Shown here piece after piece: positions 7,928 through 15,064 of a DNA stretch of 18,917 nt (positions within the stretch are counted from its first letter, which is position 1; every line of letters starts with the position of its first letter). The position numbers and the translations under genes were made by a program. Source of the DNA: an uncultured Prevotella sp. (GTDB taxonomy: Bacteria > Bacteroidota > Bacteroidia > Bacteroidales > Bacteroidaceae); the NCBI GenBank assembly GCA_902497035.1, contig CABVDL010000049.1:1-18917 (forward strand), read 5' to 3'. The notes beneath the pieces are model-generated. The model had not been told where the DNA came from, searched no databases, and saw only the letters and a list, made by a program, of their open reading frames with translations.

Positions 7928-9247
7928 ATGGATATCAACCAACTTTACCGGCTTTATCGGCAGCACCCACAGGTGACCACCGACAGCCGCGACTGCCCAA
8001 AGGACAGTATTTTCATTGCCCTCAAAGGTGCCTCGTTTGACGGCAACAAGTTTGCCAAGAGCGCTCTTGAGAAAGGATGCAGCTATGCCGTCATCGACGA
8101 GCCGGAATATGCCGACCCCGCCGACGGCCGCATCATCCTCGTGGATGACTGCCTCGTCACGTTCAAGCAGCTTGCCCGAGCGCACCGGCGGCAGTTTGGC
8201 ATCCCCGTCATCGGCATCACCGGCACCAACGGCAAGACCACTACCAAGGAGCTCATCTCGGCTGTGCTGGCTGAGAAATACAATGTGATGCACACCGAGG
8301 GCAACTTCAACAACGATGTCGGCGTGCCGAAGACCCTGCTCCGGCTGGCGCCCGAACACGAGATAGCCGTCGTCGAGATGGGGGCCTCTCATCCGGGCGA
8401 CATCAAGAAACTGGTGGAATACGTGGAGCCTACCTGTGGGCTGATTACCAATGTGGGCCGCGCCCATCTCCAGGGCTTTGGCTCTTTCGAGGGCGTGAAA
8501 AGCACGAAAGGGGAGCTGTATGACTTCCTGAAAGCTCACGACGGACTGGTATTCCTCAACACGTCGAATGAACATCTGGTGGATATGGCTCGGCAACGCA
8601 GTCTCGACCGCGTGGTCAGCTACGGCCATGACGATGAGGCTGAGGTGCAGGGACGCGTCACGGCCGCCGCTCCGTTCATTGAGGTGGAATGGTGGCAACG
8701 GTCGGAAGGCGCCGCGGTTGGCAATGTCAGCCAAGTCCACACCCATCTCATCGGCGCCTACAATCTCGACAATGTCCTTGCCGCCGTCACCGTGGGACTT
8801 CATTTTGGCGTGGCTCCGGCGCAGATAAACCATGCTTTGGAGCACTATGAGCCCACCAACAACCGCTCCGAGCTGGTGCGAACCAGTGACAACGTGCTGA
8901 TAGTGGATGCCTATAATGCCAATCCCACGAGCATGGCTGCGGCACTCGACAGCTTTGCCGCCATCAGCCTGCCGCAACCGAAGATGGTCATCCTCGGTGA
9001 CATGCGTGAGCTGGGCGACGTGAGCGGGGAAGAGCATCAGAAGGTGGTTGACAAGCTCAAGGCCATGGGGCTGACGGATGTGTGGCTCGTAGGTGAGGAG
9101 TTCATGAAGACGCAAGGCGGCTTCACCAAGTTCAGCGACGTGGCTGCCGTCAAGGCTGCCATTGCCCGCAAGAAGCCTGAGGGCAAGTGCATTCTCATCA
9201 AGGGCAGCAACGGCATAAGGCTGTTTGAGCTGCCGGCCCTGCTTTAG
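7928..9247 (+). CDS. murF: UDP-N-acetylmuramoyl-tripeptide--D-alanyl-D-alanine ligase
   Basis: This 439-residue Mur ligase adds D-Ala-D-Ala to the UDP-MurNAc-tripeptide in the cytoplasm, the last soluble step of the peptidoglycan precursor. The N-terminal uridine-binding domain carries TDSR and IFIALKG at about 18-34. The ATP-binding P-loop GTNGKTTTK is at 99-107, followed by TEGNFNNDVGVP and EMGASHPGDI of the central domain. The C-terminal domain carries DAYNANPTSM and LGDMRELG. The NNDVGVP and DAYNANP blocks are characteristic of MurF among Mur ligases. Length is normal. It has its own promoter and is followed by two hairpins, so it is probably monocistronic and separate from any mra/dcw cluster. 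It can use the dipeptide made by ddl, encoded 3.7 kb downstream. Confidence 0.97.
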   Translation: MDINQLYRLYRQHPQVTTDSRDCPKDSIFIALKGASFDGNKFAKSALEKGCSYAVIDEPEYADPADGRIILVDDCLVTFKQLARAHRRQFGIPVIGITGTNGKTTTKELISAVLAEKYNVMHTEGNFNNDVGVPKTLLRLAPEHEIAVVEMGASHPGDIKKLVEYVEPTCGLITNVGRAHLQGFGSFEGVKSTKGELYDFLKAHDGLVFLNTSNEHLVDMARQRSLDRVVSYGHDDEAEVQGRVTAAAPFIEVEWWQRSEGAAVGNVSQVHTHLIGAYNLDNVLAAVTVGLHFGVAPAQINHALEHYEPTNNRSELVRTSDNVLIVDAYNANPTSMAAALDSFAAISLPQPKMVILGDMRELGDVSGEEHQKVVDKLKAMGLTDVWLVGEEFMKTQGGFTKFSDVAAVKAAIARKKPEGKCILIKGSNGIRLFELPALL

Positions 9248-9268
9248 CATATTGCGTTACCTCGGTAT

Positions 9269-9305
9269 CAATGCAGGGGCCGGCCTTGTGACGGCTCCTG
9301 CATTG
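9269..9305. repeat. Long inverted repeat after murF
   Basis: Arms of 14 bases (9269-9282 and 9292-9305) pair fully, with one G-U, around a 9-base loop. There is no T tract, so it is not a standard terminator. It could protect the murF 3' end or help terminate together with the hairpin at 9327. Confidence 0.6.
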
Positions 9306-9326
9306 CCACGGCAGGCTCACAAAGAA

Positions 9327-9365
9327 AAAGGGCTGCGTCAAAACTTGCTTTTGACACAGCCCTTT
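9327..9365. terminator. Bidirectional hairpin terminator between murF and tRNA-Pro
   Basis: Arms of 17 bases (9327-9343 and 9349-9365) with a single mismatch and a 5-base loop start with an A run and end in TTT. It can end murF on the + strand and tRNA-Pro on the - strand. The outer stem (AAAGGGCTG, CACAGCCCTTT) is shared with the hairpin at 3628-3669. Confidence 0.78.
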
Positions 9366-9371
9366 CAATTT

Positions 9372-9446
9372 GGTCGGGATGACCGGACTCGAACTGGCGA
9401 CCCCTACGTCCCGAACGTAGTGCGCTACCAACTGCGCTACATCCCG
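9372..9446 (-). tRNA. tRNA-Pro (anticodon CGG)
   Basis: The - strand folds as a full cloverleaf: acceptor CGGGATG/CATCCCG, anticodon stem CTACG/CGTAG around loop TTCGGGA with anticodon CGG, and a T arm with GTTCGAGTC. The C1-G72 first pair is typical of bacterial tRNA-Pro. The 3' CCA is encoded (9374-9372). It reads CCG codons. Confidence 0.95.
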
Positions 9447-9520
9447 ATCTGTTTATATATAATGAGGAGTAGGCGGCTGCCTTCAATGGCTAGCGAGGCT
9501 TTATTTCCTCATTGCGGGTG

Positions 9521-9528
9521 CAAAGTTA
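9521..9528 (-). promoter_or_regulatory. Possible -7 box for tRNA-Pro
   Basis: The - strand reads TAACTTTG, an exact -7 match 75 bases upstream of the tRNA 5' end. No good TTTG is present at -33, which is tolerable for a stable RNA gene but lowers confidence. Confidence 0.45.
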
Positions 9529-9567
9529 CATCATTTTTCTTAAATGCCGTAATTTTTTCGTGAAAAA

Positions 9568-9599
9568 TTTGTGGGGTTTCAAAAAAAGCTATACCTTTG
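9568..9599 (+). promoter_or_regulatory. Promoter of tRNA-Phe
   Basis: TTTG at 9568-9571, 20 bases, then TACCTTTG at 9592-9599 matches the Bacteroidota consensus exactly. Initiation near 9606 leaves a leader of about 32 bases before the tRNA. Confidence 0.8.
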
Positions 9600-9637
9600 C
9601 ACTCGCAATAACGAAAACAACAGTTTTCAAAAGCAAT

Positions 9638-9710
9638 GGTACCTTAGCTCAGGTGGTAGAGCAATGGACTGAAAATCCATGTGTCCTTGGTTCAACTCCA
9701 AGAGGTACCA
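9638..9710 (+). tRNA. tRNA-Phe (anticodon GAA)
   Basis: The 73-base cloverleaf has acceptor GGTACCT/AGGTACC, anticodon stem ATGGA/TCCAT around loop CTGAAAA with anticodon GAA, and T arm CTTGG-TTCAACT-CCAAG. Discriminator is A9710. CCA is not encoded, as CTT follows, so it must be added after transcription. Confidence 0.96.
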
Positions 9711-9726
9711 CTTCCTCCTTTCATTC

Positions 9727-9763
9727 AATCCGGTTCTTGCAATTTGCGGGGCCGGATTTTTTT
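9727..9763 (+). terminator. Rho-independent terminator of tRNA-Phe
   Basis: AATCCGG (9727-9733) pairs with CCGGATT (9752-9758), overlapping a run of seven T (9757-9763), 17 bases after the tRNA. The stem is modest but the T tract is strong. Confidence 0.7.
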
Positions 9764-9841
9764 GTGTCAGGTACGTATAGGGACAAACAGCCATGCCTCA
9801 TGGTAACCGCACATGTCATGAGAAAAAATACGCTCCTCTCC

Positions 9842-9872
9842 TTTGAACTTTAAAATATATAGCCTACCTTTG
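9842..9872 (+). promoter_or_regulatory. Promoter of the YbjQ-family gene
   Basis: TTTG at 9842-9845, 19 bases, then TACCTTTG at 9865-9872 is an exact consensus match. Initiation near 9879 gives a leader of about 16 bases. Confidence 0.8.
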
Positions 9873-9894
9873 CAATATCCAAACACATAATCTT

Positions 9895-10212
9895 ATGCTA
9901 TTATCCACCACACCGACCATTGAGGGTCATCCTATCAGAGAGTACAAGGGCGTAGTAACCAGTGAGACAATCATTGGCGCCAACTTCGTGAAAGACTTCA
10001 TGGCGAACCTCCGCGACTTCTTCGGCGGTCGCTCTGGCAGCTACGAAAAGGTGCTGCGTGAGGCAAAGAACACTGCCTTGCAGGAACTTGAGCAGCGTGC
10101 AGCCGCCATAGGAGCCACTGCAATTGTCGGCATCGACATCGACTACGAGACCATAGGCCAGAGCGGCTCCATGCTCATGGTGGCCGTGAGCGGAACGGCC
10201 GTCGTCATATAA
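9895..10212 (+). CDS. YbjQ/UPF0145 family protein
   Basis: This 105-residue protein matches the YbjQ (UPF0145) family, sometimes labelled heavy-metal-binding domain although the function is not established. Typical blocks are the N-terminal ISREYKGVV-like segment (here IREYKGVVTSETIIGANFVKD, about residues 18-38), FFGGRSGSYEKVLREA and IGATAIVGIDIDYETIG near the C-terminus. No signal peptide or transmembrane segment is present. Length is normal and the start is supported by the promoter 23 bases upstream. The hydrolase gene begins 11 bases after its stop, so they likely share a transcript. Confidence 0.9.
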   Translation: MLLSTTPTIEGHPIREYKGVVTSETIIGANFVKDFMANLRDFFGGRSGSYEKVLREAKNTALQELEQRAAAIGATAIVGIDIDYETIGQSGSMLMVAVSGTAVVI

Positions 10213-10223
10213 CTGTTTGCAAG

Positions 10224-11096
10224 ATGAAAATCACAACCGGATACATGCCCTTCAAGGGCTTTAGGACCTACTACCGCATAGTGGGCGAGAATACCGGCCG
10301 GCCACCCTTAGTATTGCTCCACGGCGGTCCCGGCTCCACACACAACTACTTTGAGGTGCTCGACCCGTTGGCCGAGACCACTGGCCGCCAAGTCATCTCC
10401 TACGACCAGATAGGCTGCGGGGAGAGCTATCTCGACGGACACCCGGAACTTTGGACGCTGGAGACCTGGATGGAGGAGCTGGCGAGCCTGCTCGATTACC
10501 TCCATATTGACCGCTGCCACCTGCTCGGACAGTCGTGGGGCGGCATGCTCGCCATAGCCTATGCCATTGAAAGGAAGCCCGAGGGCCTGTGCTCGCTCAT
10601 CCTGTCGAGTACGTTGCCCGACAGCCTGCTTTGGGGCCGTGAGCAACACCGCCTCATCACCTATATGAGCGAGGCCGACCAGCAGGCCATCGCTGAGGCT
10701 GAGGCCACCGGCGACTATCAGTCGGAGGCCTATCTGCGCGCCAACGACCACTTTGTGGCACGCCATGAGTTTGTCATCACGCCCGACACCCCGGAGTGCA
10801 TGCGCCGCAAGAAGCGTTTCGGCGAGGAGGCCTACCTTGTAGGTTGGGGACCTAATGAATATACCCCGACTGGCACGCTGCGCGACTTCAACTATACCGG
10901 CCGGTTGGGAGAAATCACCTGTCCTACGCTCATCGTCAGCGGCACCGACGACCTCTGCACGCCCTACATTGCCAAAACAATGTTCGACCGCATACCCCAG
11001 GCCCGCTGGCGGCTCTTCTATGGCGCGCGCCACATGGTGTTCACCGAGCAGACAGCGGCCTATCTAAAGATGATGGAGGAGTGGCTGAGAGCGTAG
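10224..11096 (+). CDS. Proline iminopeptidase-type alpha/beta hydrolase
   Basis: This 290-residue protein belongs to the alpha/beta hydrolase family S33 and resembles proline iminopeptidases and tricorn factor F1, which release N-terminal residues (often proline) from short peptides. The oxyanion-hole motif HGGPG is at 33-37, and DQIGCGES follows at 61-68. The nucleophile Ser104 sits in GQSWGG, the acid is Asp242 or Asp243 in SGTDDLCTP, and the catalytic His270 lies in GARHMVF. A helical cap domain covers about 130-225. No signal peptide is seen, so it should be cytoplasmic. It follows the YbjQ-family gene by 11 bases. Substrate preference is inferred from the family. Confidence 0.88.
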   Translation: MKITTGYMPFKGFRTYYRIVGENTGRPPLVLLHGGPGSTHNYFEVLDPLAETTGRQVISYDQIGCGESYLDGHPELWTLETWMEELASLLDYLHIDRCHLLGQSWGGMLAIAYAIERKPEGLCSLILSSTLPDSLLWGREQHRLITYMSEADQQAIAEAEATGDYQSEAYLRANDHFVARHEFVITPDTPECMRRKKRFGEEAYLVGWGPNEYTPTGTLRDFNYTGRLGEITCPTLIVSGTDDLCTPYIAKTMFDRIPQARWRLFYGARHMVFTEQTAAYLKMMEEWLRA

Positions 11097-11144
11097 GACG
11101 GCGCGTCGGCGTGAAAGCGCATTCGAAAAAAGTCGGCCAAAAAC

Positions 11145-11175
11145 TTTGCTTTCCAGCCTTTTTGCATTACCTTTG
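11145..11175 (+). promoter_or_regulatory. Promoter of the PASTA-rluD-ddl operon
   Basis: TTTG at 11145-11148, 19 bases, then TACCTTTG at 11168-11175 matches the consensus exactly. Initiation near 11182 supports ATG 11191 as the start of the first gene. Confidence 0.8.
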
Positions 11176-11190
11176 CCGAAAATAGTGCCA

Positions 11191-11880
11191 ATGACAATAT
11201 CAGAGTTTATCGGGAAATTCAAGAGCAAGATGCTTTGGGGCAATCTGCTGGCTATGGTCTGCGTGATTGCGCTGTTGTTGGCAGGCATCAGATATGCCAT
11301 GGCCATTTATACCCATCATGGCGAGTCAATCCCTATTCCCAACCTGATGCATAAGTCATTGGCCTATGCCGTAGCGACAACCGACGCGCTTGACCTCGAC
11401 CTCCAGGTGAGCGACACAGGCTACGTCAGGACACTGCCTCCCGGCACCATACTCGAGCAGTATCCGGCTCCGGGAGAGCCTGTAAAGTCCGGTCACGTGA
11501 TTTACGTGACCATCAACGCCACGAAGACTCCCACCATCACGCTGCCCGACGTCATCGACAACTGCTCGCTGCGCGAGGCCATGGCCAGGCTCACCGCAAT
11601 GGGCTTCAAGCTCGGCCCTGTTCAGCCGATACCCGGTGAGAAAGACTGGGTGTATGGCATACTGGTCAACGGACACCACGTGGCAAGCGGCGACAAGATT
11701 AGCGTCGACGCGAAGCTCATCATCCAGGTGGGCAACGGCCAGCGCGACGCCAACGACTCGGTGGATTATGTCGAGCCGGAGTTTAACGAGAGCGAGGGCG
11801 GCGATGTGGATGAGTTTGAGGAGGTGCCGGAACCACAGCAGACTGAGCCGCAGACCCCCGGCCAATATAACGCAGAATGA
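11191..11880 (+). CDS. PASTA domain membrane protein
   Basis: This 229-residue protein has a short cytoplasmic N-terminus, one transmembrane helix at about 18-38, and two PASTA repeats (about 44-110 and 114-182). PASTA domains bind peptidoglycan or beta-lactam-like structures in Gram-positive kinases and PBPs; here they stand alone without a kinase. The repeats show the usual pattern (PGTILEQYPAPGEPVKSG; LPDVIDNCSLREAMARL). The tail from about 186 is rich in Glu, Asp, Pro and Gln and probably unstructured. The frame opens 45 bases earlier, but the promoter puts initiation near 11182, so ATG 11191 is preferred. Its stop overlaps the rluD start (ATGA), indicating translational coupling. Confidence 0.88.
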   Translation: MTISEFIGKFKSKMLWGNLLAMVCVIALLLAGIRYAMAIYTHHGESIPIPNLMHKSLAYAVATTDALDLDLQVSDTGYVRTLPPGTILEQYPAPGEPVKSGHVIYVTINATKTPTITLPDVIDNCSLREAMARLTAMGFKLGPVQPIPGEKDWVYGILVNGHHVASGDKISVDAKLIIQVGNGQRDANDSVDYVEPEFNESEGGDVDEFEEVPEPQQTEPQTPGQYNAE

Positions 11881-12968
11881 CCAGCCTCATGAACAATAAC
11901 GATAATGACTTTGACGACGACCTGCTCGTAGGGCTTGCTGAGGCCTCCGGGCCGGACCATGCCGGACAGTACGAGCACTGGCGCGTCACCGTGGACGCGG
12001 GGCAGGCCCCGGTGCGCATCGACAAGTACCTGGCCGAGCACATGCAGCACTCCTCGCGCAACCGCATACAGACGGCTGCCGCTGCAGGGTGCATACAGGT
12101 CAACGGTAAGCCCGTCAAGAGCAACTACAAGATACGGCCGCTCGACGTCATCACGCTGATGCTCGACCATCCCAAGCACGACTCCACCATACTGCCCGAG
12201 GACATCCCTCTCGACATAGTCTATGAGGATGACGACGTGATGGTGGTCAACAAGCGGGCCGGCATGGTGGTGCATCCCGGTGCCGGCAACTTCAGCGGAA
12301 CGCTCATCAATGCCGTGGCCTGGCACTTGCGCAACCTCAAGACGTTTGATGCCAACGATCCCGCCGTGGGACTGGTGCACCGCATCGACAAGGACACGAG
12401 CGGCCTGCTGGTCGTCGCCAAGACGGCCGAGGCCAAGACCTCGCTCGGCAAGCAGTTCTTCAACAAGACCACCCACCGCGCCTACAACGCCCTGGTGTGG
12501 GGCAACCTCGCCGAGGACTCGGGACGTATAGAGGGCAATATCACCCGCGACCCGAAAGACCGTCTGCGCATGAAGGTGGTGGCGCCCGACTCGGGCATCG
12601 GCAAGCCTGCCGTAACCCACTGGTGCGTGCTGGAGCGCTTCGGCTACACGACACTCGTCGAGTGCGTGCTGGAGACGGGACGCACCCATCAGATCAGGGC
12701 ACACATGAAGGCCATAGGCCATCCGCTCTTTGGCGACGAGCGCTACGGAGGCACCGAGATACTATGGGGCCAGCGCAGCAGCACCTACAAGGCGTTCATA
12801 CACAACTGCCTCGCCGTCTGCCCAAGGCAGGCCCTGCATGCCAAGACGCTCGGTTTTGTCCATCCGCGTACCGGACGGCAGATGGACTTCGACTCGGCGT
12901 GGCCCGACGACTTCGGCGCGCTTATCGCCAAATGGCGGCAGTATATAAGCGGAAAAAGTAATTTATAA
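11877..12968 (+). CDS. rluD: RluA/RluD family 23S rRNA pseudouridine synthase
   Basis: This 363-residue protein isomerises uridine to pseudouridine in RNA. An S4 RNA-binding domain covers about 46-105 (VRIDKYLAE, IQVNGKPVKSNYKI), and the catalytic domain follows. Its signature GLVHRIDKDTSGLLV contains the catalytic Asp171. Further blocks are GRTHQIRAHMKAIGHPLFGDERYGG near 259-283. Family members modify 23S rRNA (RluD positions 1911/1915/1917); the exact sites are inferred. The first 35 residues form an acidic, low-complexity extension absent from E. coli RluD. The start overlaps the PASTA stop by four bases; Met5 is an alternative. ddl begins eight bases after its stop. Confidence 0.94.
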   Translation: MTSLMNNNDNDFDDDLLVGLAEASGPDHAGQYEHWRVTVDAGQAPVRIDKYLAEHMQHSSRNRIQTAAAAGCIQVNGKPVKSNYKIRPLDVITLMLDHPKHDSTILPEDIPLDIVYEDDDVMVVNKRAGMVVHPGAGNFSGTLINAVAWHLRNLKTFDANDPAVGLVHRIDKDTSGLLVVAKTAEAKTSLGKQFFNKTTHRAYNALVWGNLAEDSGRIEGNITRDPKDRLRMKVVAPDSGIGKPAVTHWCVLERFGYTTLVECVLETGRTHQIRAHMKAIGHPLFGDERYGGTEILWGQRSSTYKAFIHNCLAVCPRQALHAKTLGFVHPRTGRQMDFDSAWPDDFGALIAKWRQYISGKSNL

Positions 12969-12976
12969 AGATAGTT

Positions 12977-13975
12977 ATGAAAAATTTAAAACGAAACATC
13001 GCCATCGTTTGCGGCGGCGACTCTTCAGAGCACGACGTATCGATGCGCTCGGCTCAAGGACTTTACTCGTTCTTCGACAAGGAACGCTACAACATCTATA
13101 TCGTCGATATCAAGGGCACCAACTGGAACGTCAGCTTTGACGACGGGCAGGTGGCCCCCATCGACAAGGCCGACTTCTCCTTCGTCGGCCGCGACGGCAA
13201 AGCCGTAGTCTTCGACTACGCCTACATCACCATCCACGGCCAGCCTGGCGAGAACGGCATGATGCAGGGCTACTTCGACCTCATCCACCTGCCTTATTCT
13301 ACAAGCGGCGTGCTGGTGGAGGCCATGACGTTTGACAAGTTTGTGCTCAACAACTACCTGCGCGGCTTTGGCGTCAACGTGGCCGACAGCATACTGCTGC
13401 GCCGCGGCGAGGACTATGATGCCGCCGCCATTGAGAAGCGGCTCGGCATGCCCTGCTTCGTGAAGCCGGCTGCCGACGGCTCAAGTTTCGGTGTGAGCAA
13501 GGTGAAGAACGCCGACCAGCTGGCTCCCGCACTGCGCGTGGCTTTCATGGAGTCGGAGGAGGCCATGGTGGAGGCTTATCTCAAGGGCACCGAAATATCG
13601 CAGGGCATATACAAGACCAAGGACAAGACGGTGGTGCTGCCCGCTACGGAGGTGGTGTCGCAGGACGAGTTTTTTGACTACGATGCCAAATATAACGGCA
13701 AGGTGCAGGAAATTACGCCGGCCCGCCTCAGCGACGAGACGGCAAAGGCCGTGGCAGCAGAGACAAGCCGCATCTACGACATTCTCCACGCCAACGGCAT
13801 CATCCGCATCGACTATATCATCACCAAGGACGAGCAGGGCAACGACAAGGTGAACATGCTGGAAATCAACACCACGCCGGGAATGACGGCCACAAGCTTC
13901 ATTCCACAGCAGGTGCGTGCCGCAGGTCTCAACATCACCGACGTGCTGACCGACATCGTCGAGAACCAGTTCTGA
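12977..13975 (+). CDS. ddl: D-alanine--D-alanine ligase
   Basis: This 332-residue ATP-grasp enzyme makes D-Ala-D-Ala for peptidoglycan. Signature blocks are GGDSSEHDVSMRSA near the N-terminus, GQPGENGMMQGYFDL followed by PYSTSGVLVEAMTFDK, KPAADGSSFGVSKV in the ATP-binding loop, and MLEINTTPGMTATS near the C-terminus with the metal-binding Glu and Asn. Length is normal. It is the third gene after the PASTA protein and rluD, and its product is the substrate of MurF encoded upstream. It ends two bases from the stop of the opposing phosphodiesterase gene, leaving no room for a separate terminator. The loop residues read PYSTSG where many Ddl have PYTGSG or similar. Confidence 0.96.
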   Translation: MKNLKRNIAIVCGGDSSEHDVSMRSAQGLYSFFDKERYNIYIVDIKGTNWNVSFDDGQVAPIDKADFSFVGRDGKAVVFDYAYITIHGQPGENGMMQGYFDLIHLPYSTSGVLVEAMTFDKFVLNNYLRGFGVNVADSILLRRGEDYDAAAIEKRLGMPCFVKPAADGSSFGVSKVKNADQLAPALRVAFMESEEAMVEAYLKGTEISQGIYKTKDKTVVLPATEVVSQDEFFDYDAKYNGKVQEITPARLSDETAKAVAAETSRIYDILHANGIIRIDYIITKDEQGNDKVNMLEINTTPGMTATSFIPQQVRAAGLNITDVLTDIVENQF

Positions 13976-13977
13976 TA

Positions 13978-14772
13978 TCAATTCCCCGCCAGTTTCAAGG
14001 CTTCCACCGGCTTGTTGGTCGTGATGAAGTCGACGCCGGCCTTGACCCAGTCGTCGATGGCGTTGAGGTCATTGACCGTCCACACGTTGACGGTAAGGCC
14101 GAGGTCATGGCATTGTCTGATCCACTCGATGTGGGTGGCGAGCAGCGTCTGCTCATAGTCGATGCCCGTCATGCCATTGGCCTTGGCGGTCTGCGGGTCC
14201 CAGTCTCCGGCGAGATAAGCTATCTTCGCGCCGGGACAAAGTTGGTGTAGCCGTATGCAGGCGTTCTTGCTGAACGAGATGTATTCGGTGCGGTCCTGCA
14301 GCCCCTTGGCCCTGACCGTTGCCACGGTGGCGTCAACGAGGCTGTCCTCGTGGCTCTTGCTGTATTGATGCTTGATCTCGAGAATGAGCCGTGTGGACAG
14401 GCCCTTGGCCGCATCGAGATACTGGGCGAGGGTGGGGATGGCCTCGCCGTTGCGCAGGCGATGCCTGAGCAAAATCTTGTAGTCGGTCTTCTGTATCGGA
14501 AGACCCTTGACGTAGTCGTCGTGAAACACTACTATCTGATTGTCCCTCGTCAGATGTACGTCAAACTCCGAGCCGTAGCAGCCTGCCTTGTCGGCCAGAC
14601 GGAGCGAGGTGAGCGAGTTTTGGGCACTGCCCGTCGTGTCCCAATAACCGCGGTGGGCGATTACTCTCGTCTGGGCTTGGGCAGAGGTGAAGGCCATGCA
14701 GACGATGGCCGACAACAGCAGTTGGCCGGCGTGGCGGCCGATGCGACTTAGCATAATGGAAAAAGAATACAT
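13978..14772 (-). CDS. Exported glycerophosphodiester phosphodiesterase family protein
   Basis: This 264-residue protein is a GDPD-family TIM barrel that hydrolyses glycerophosphodiesters to glycerol 3-phosphate and an alcohol. A signal peptide covers about residues 1-33: basic residues, the hydrophobic run LLLSAIVCMAFTSA and an AQA cleavage site, so it likely acts in the periplasm. Catalytic and metal residues are present: HRG at 40-42, Glu69 and Asp71 in GSEFDVHLT, and His84 in VVFHDD. It ends with WTVNDLNAIDDWVKAGVDFITTNKP, typical of the family. I chose ATG 14772 because a near-match -7 box (TAACTTCG on the - strand at 14809-14802) sits 30 bases upstream. Met7 at 14754 is an alternative, and the frame stays open to 14841. 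Confidence 0.88.
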   Translation of the reverse strand: MYSFSIMLSRIGRHAGQLLLSAIVCMAFTSAQAQTRVIAHRGYWDTTGSAQNSLTSLRLADKAGCYGSEFDVHLTRDNQIVVFHDDYVKGLPIQKTDYKILLRHRLRNGEAIPTLAQYLDAAKGLSTRLILEIKHQYSKSHEDSLVDATVATVRAKGLQDRTEYISFSKNACIRLHQLCPGAKIAYLAGDWDPQTAKANGMTGIDYEQTLLATHIEWIRQCHDLGLTVNVWTVNDLNAIDDWVKAGVDFITTNKPVEALKLAGN

Positions 14773-14957
14773 AGTTGTAAAGTTGTGTTTACTCATTACT
14801 GCGAAGTTACCGCTTCCTTTCGACATCTCCATAGTCTTCATTTGAAATTAACACCTTTTTCACGCCCCTCGCATTCCCGTGACACGGTGCGCCTTTGAAA
14901 TCCGGGGGGCGTCATCCTGCGGGCGGATTTGTGGACTTATTTCAATGTGTTAAAAGT

Positions 14958-14997
14958 AAATGGGTTAGTTGTTAATTATACCTTAAAAAATGGGATA
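14958..14997 (+). repeat. Direct repeat upstream of the DeoR-type gene
   Basis: AAATGGGTTA at 14958-14967 and AAATGGGATA at 14988-14997 match at nine of ten positions and are spaced exactly 30 bases apart, about three helical turns. They lie 27-66 bases upstream of the predicted -7 box, so an operator or activator site is possible. No function is shown. Confidence 0.35.
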
Positions 14998-15023
14998 AAA
15001 GCACGCAATCTTAAAAAACACAA

Positions 15024-15031
15024 TATCTTTG
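15024..15031 (+). promoter_or_regulatory. -7 box of the DeoR-type regulator gene
   Basis: TATCTTTG matches TAnnTTTG exactly, 34 bases before ATG 15065, but no clear TTTG lies at -33. A weak or activator-dependent promoter would fit. Confidence 0.55.
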
Positions 15032-15064
15032 TAACAGAATTCATTTACCTAAATTAATACTTTA

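Noticed and set aside
7898..9250. 450-codon open frame on the - strand opposite murF
   Set aside because: It mirrors murF almost exactly, has no family-like blocks or start context, and long antisense frames are expected in G+C-rich coding DNA.
9512..9853. 113-codon open frame across tRNA-Phe
   Set aside because: It runs through the promoter, tRNA and terminator, so it is not a gene.
14898..14930. Hairpin with AAATCCG and CGGATTT arms upstream of the DeoR gene
   Set aside because: Only 7 bp with a 19-base loop and no T tract; too weak to call a terminator or riboswitch.
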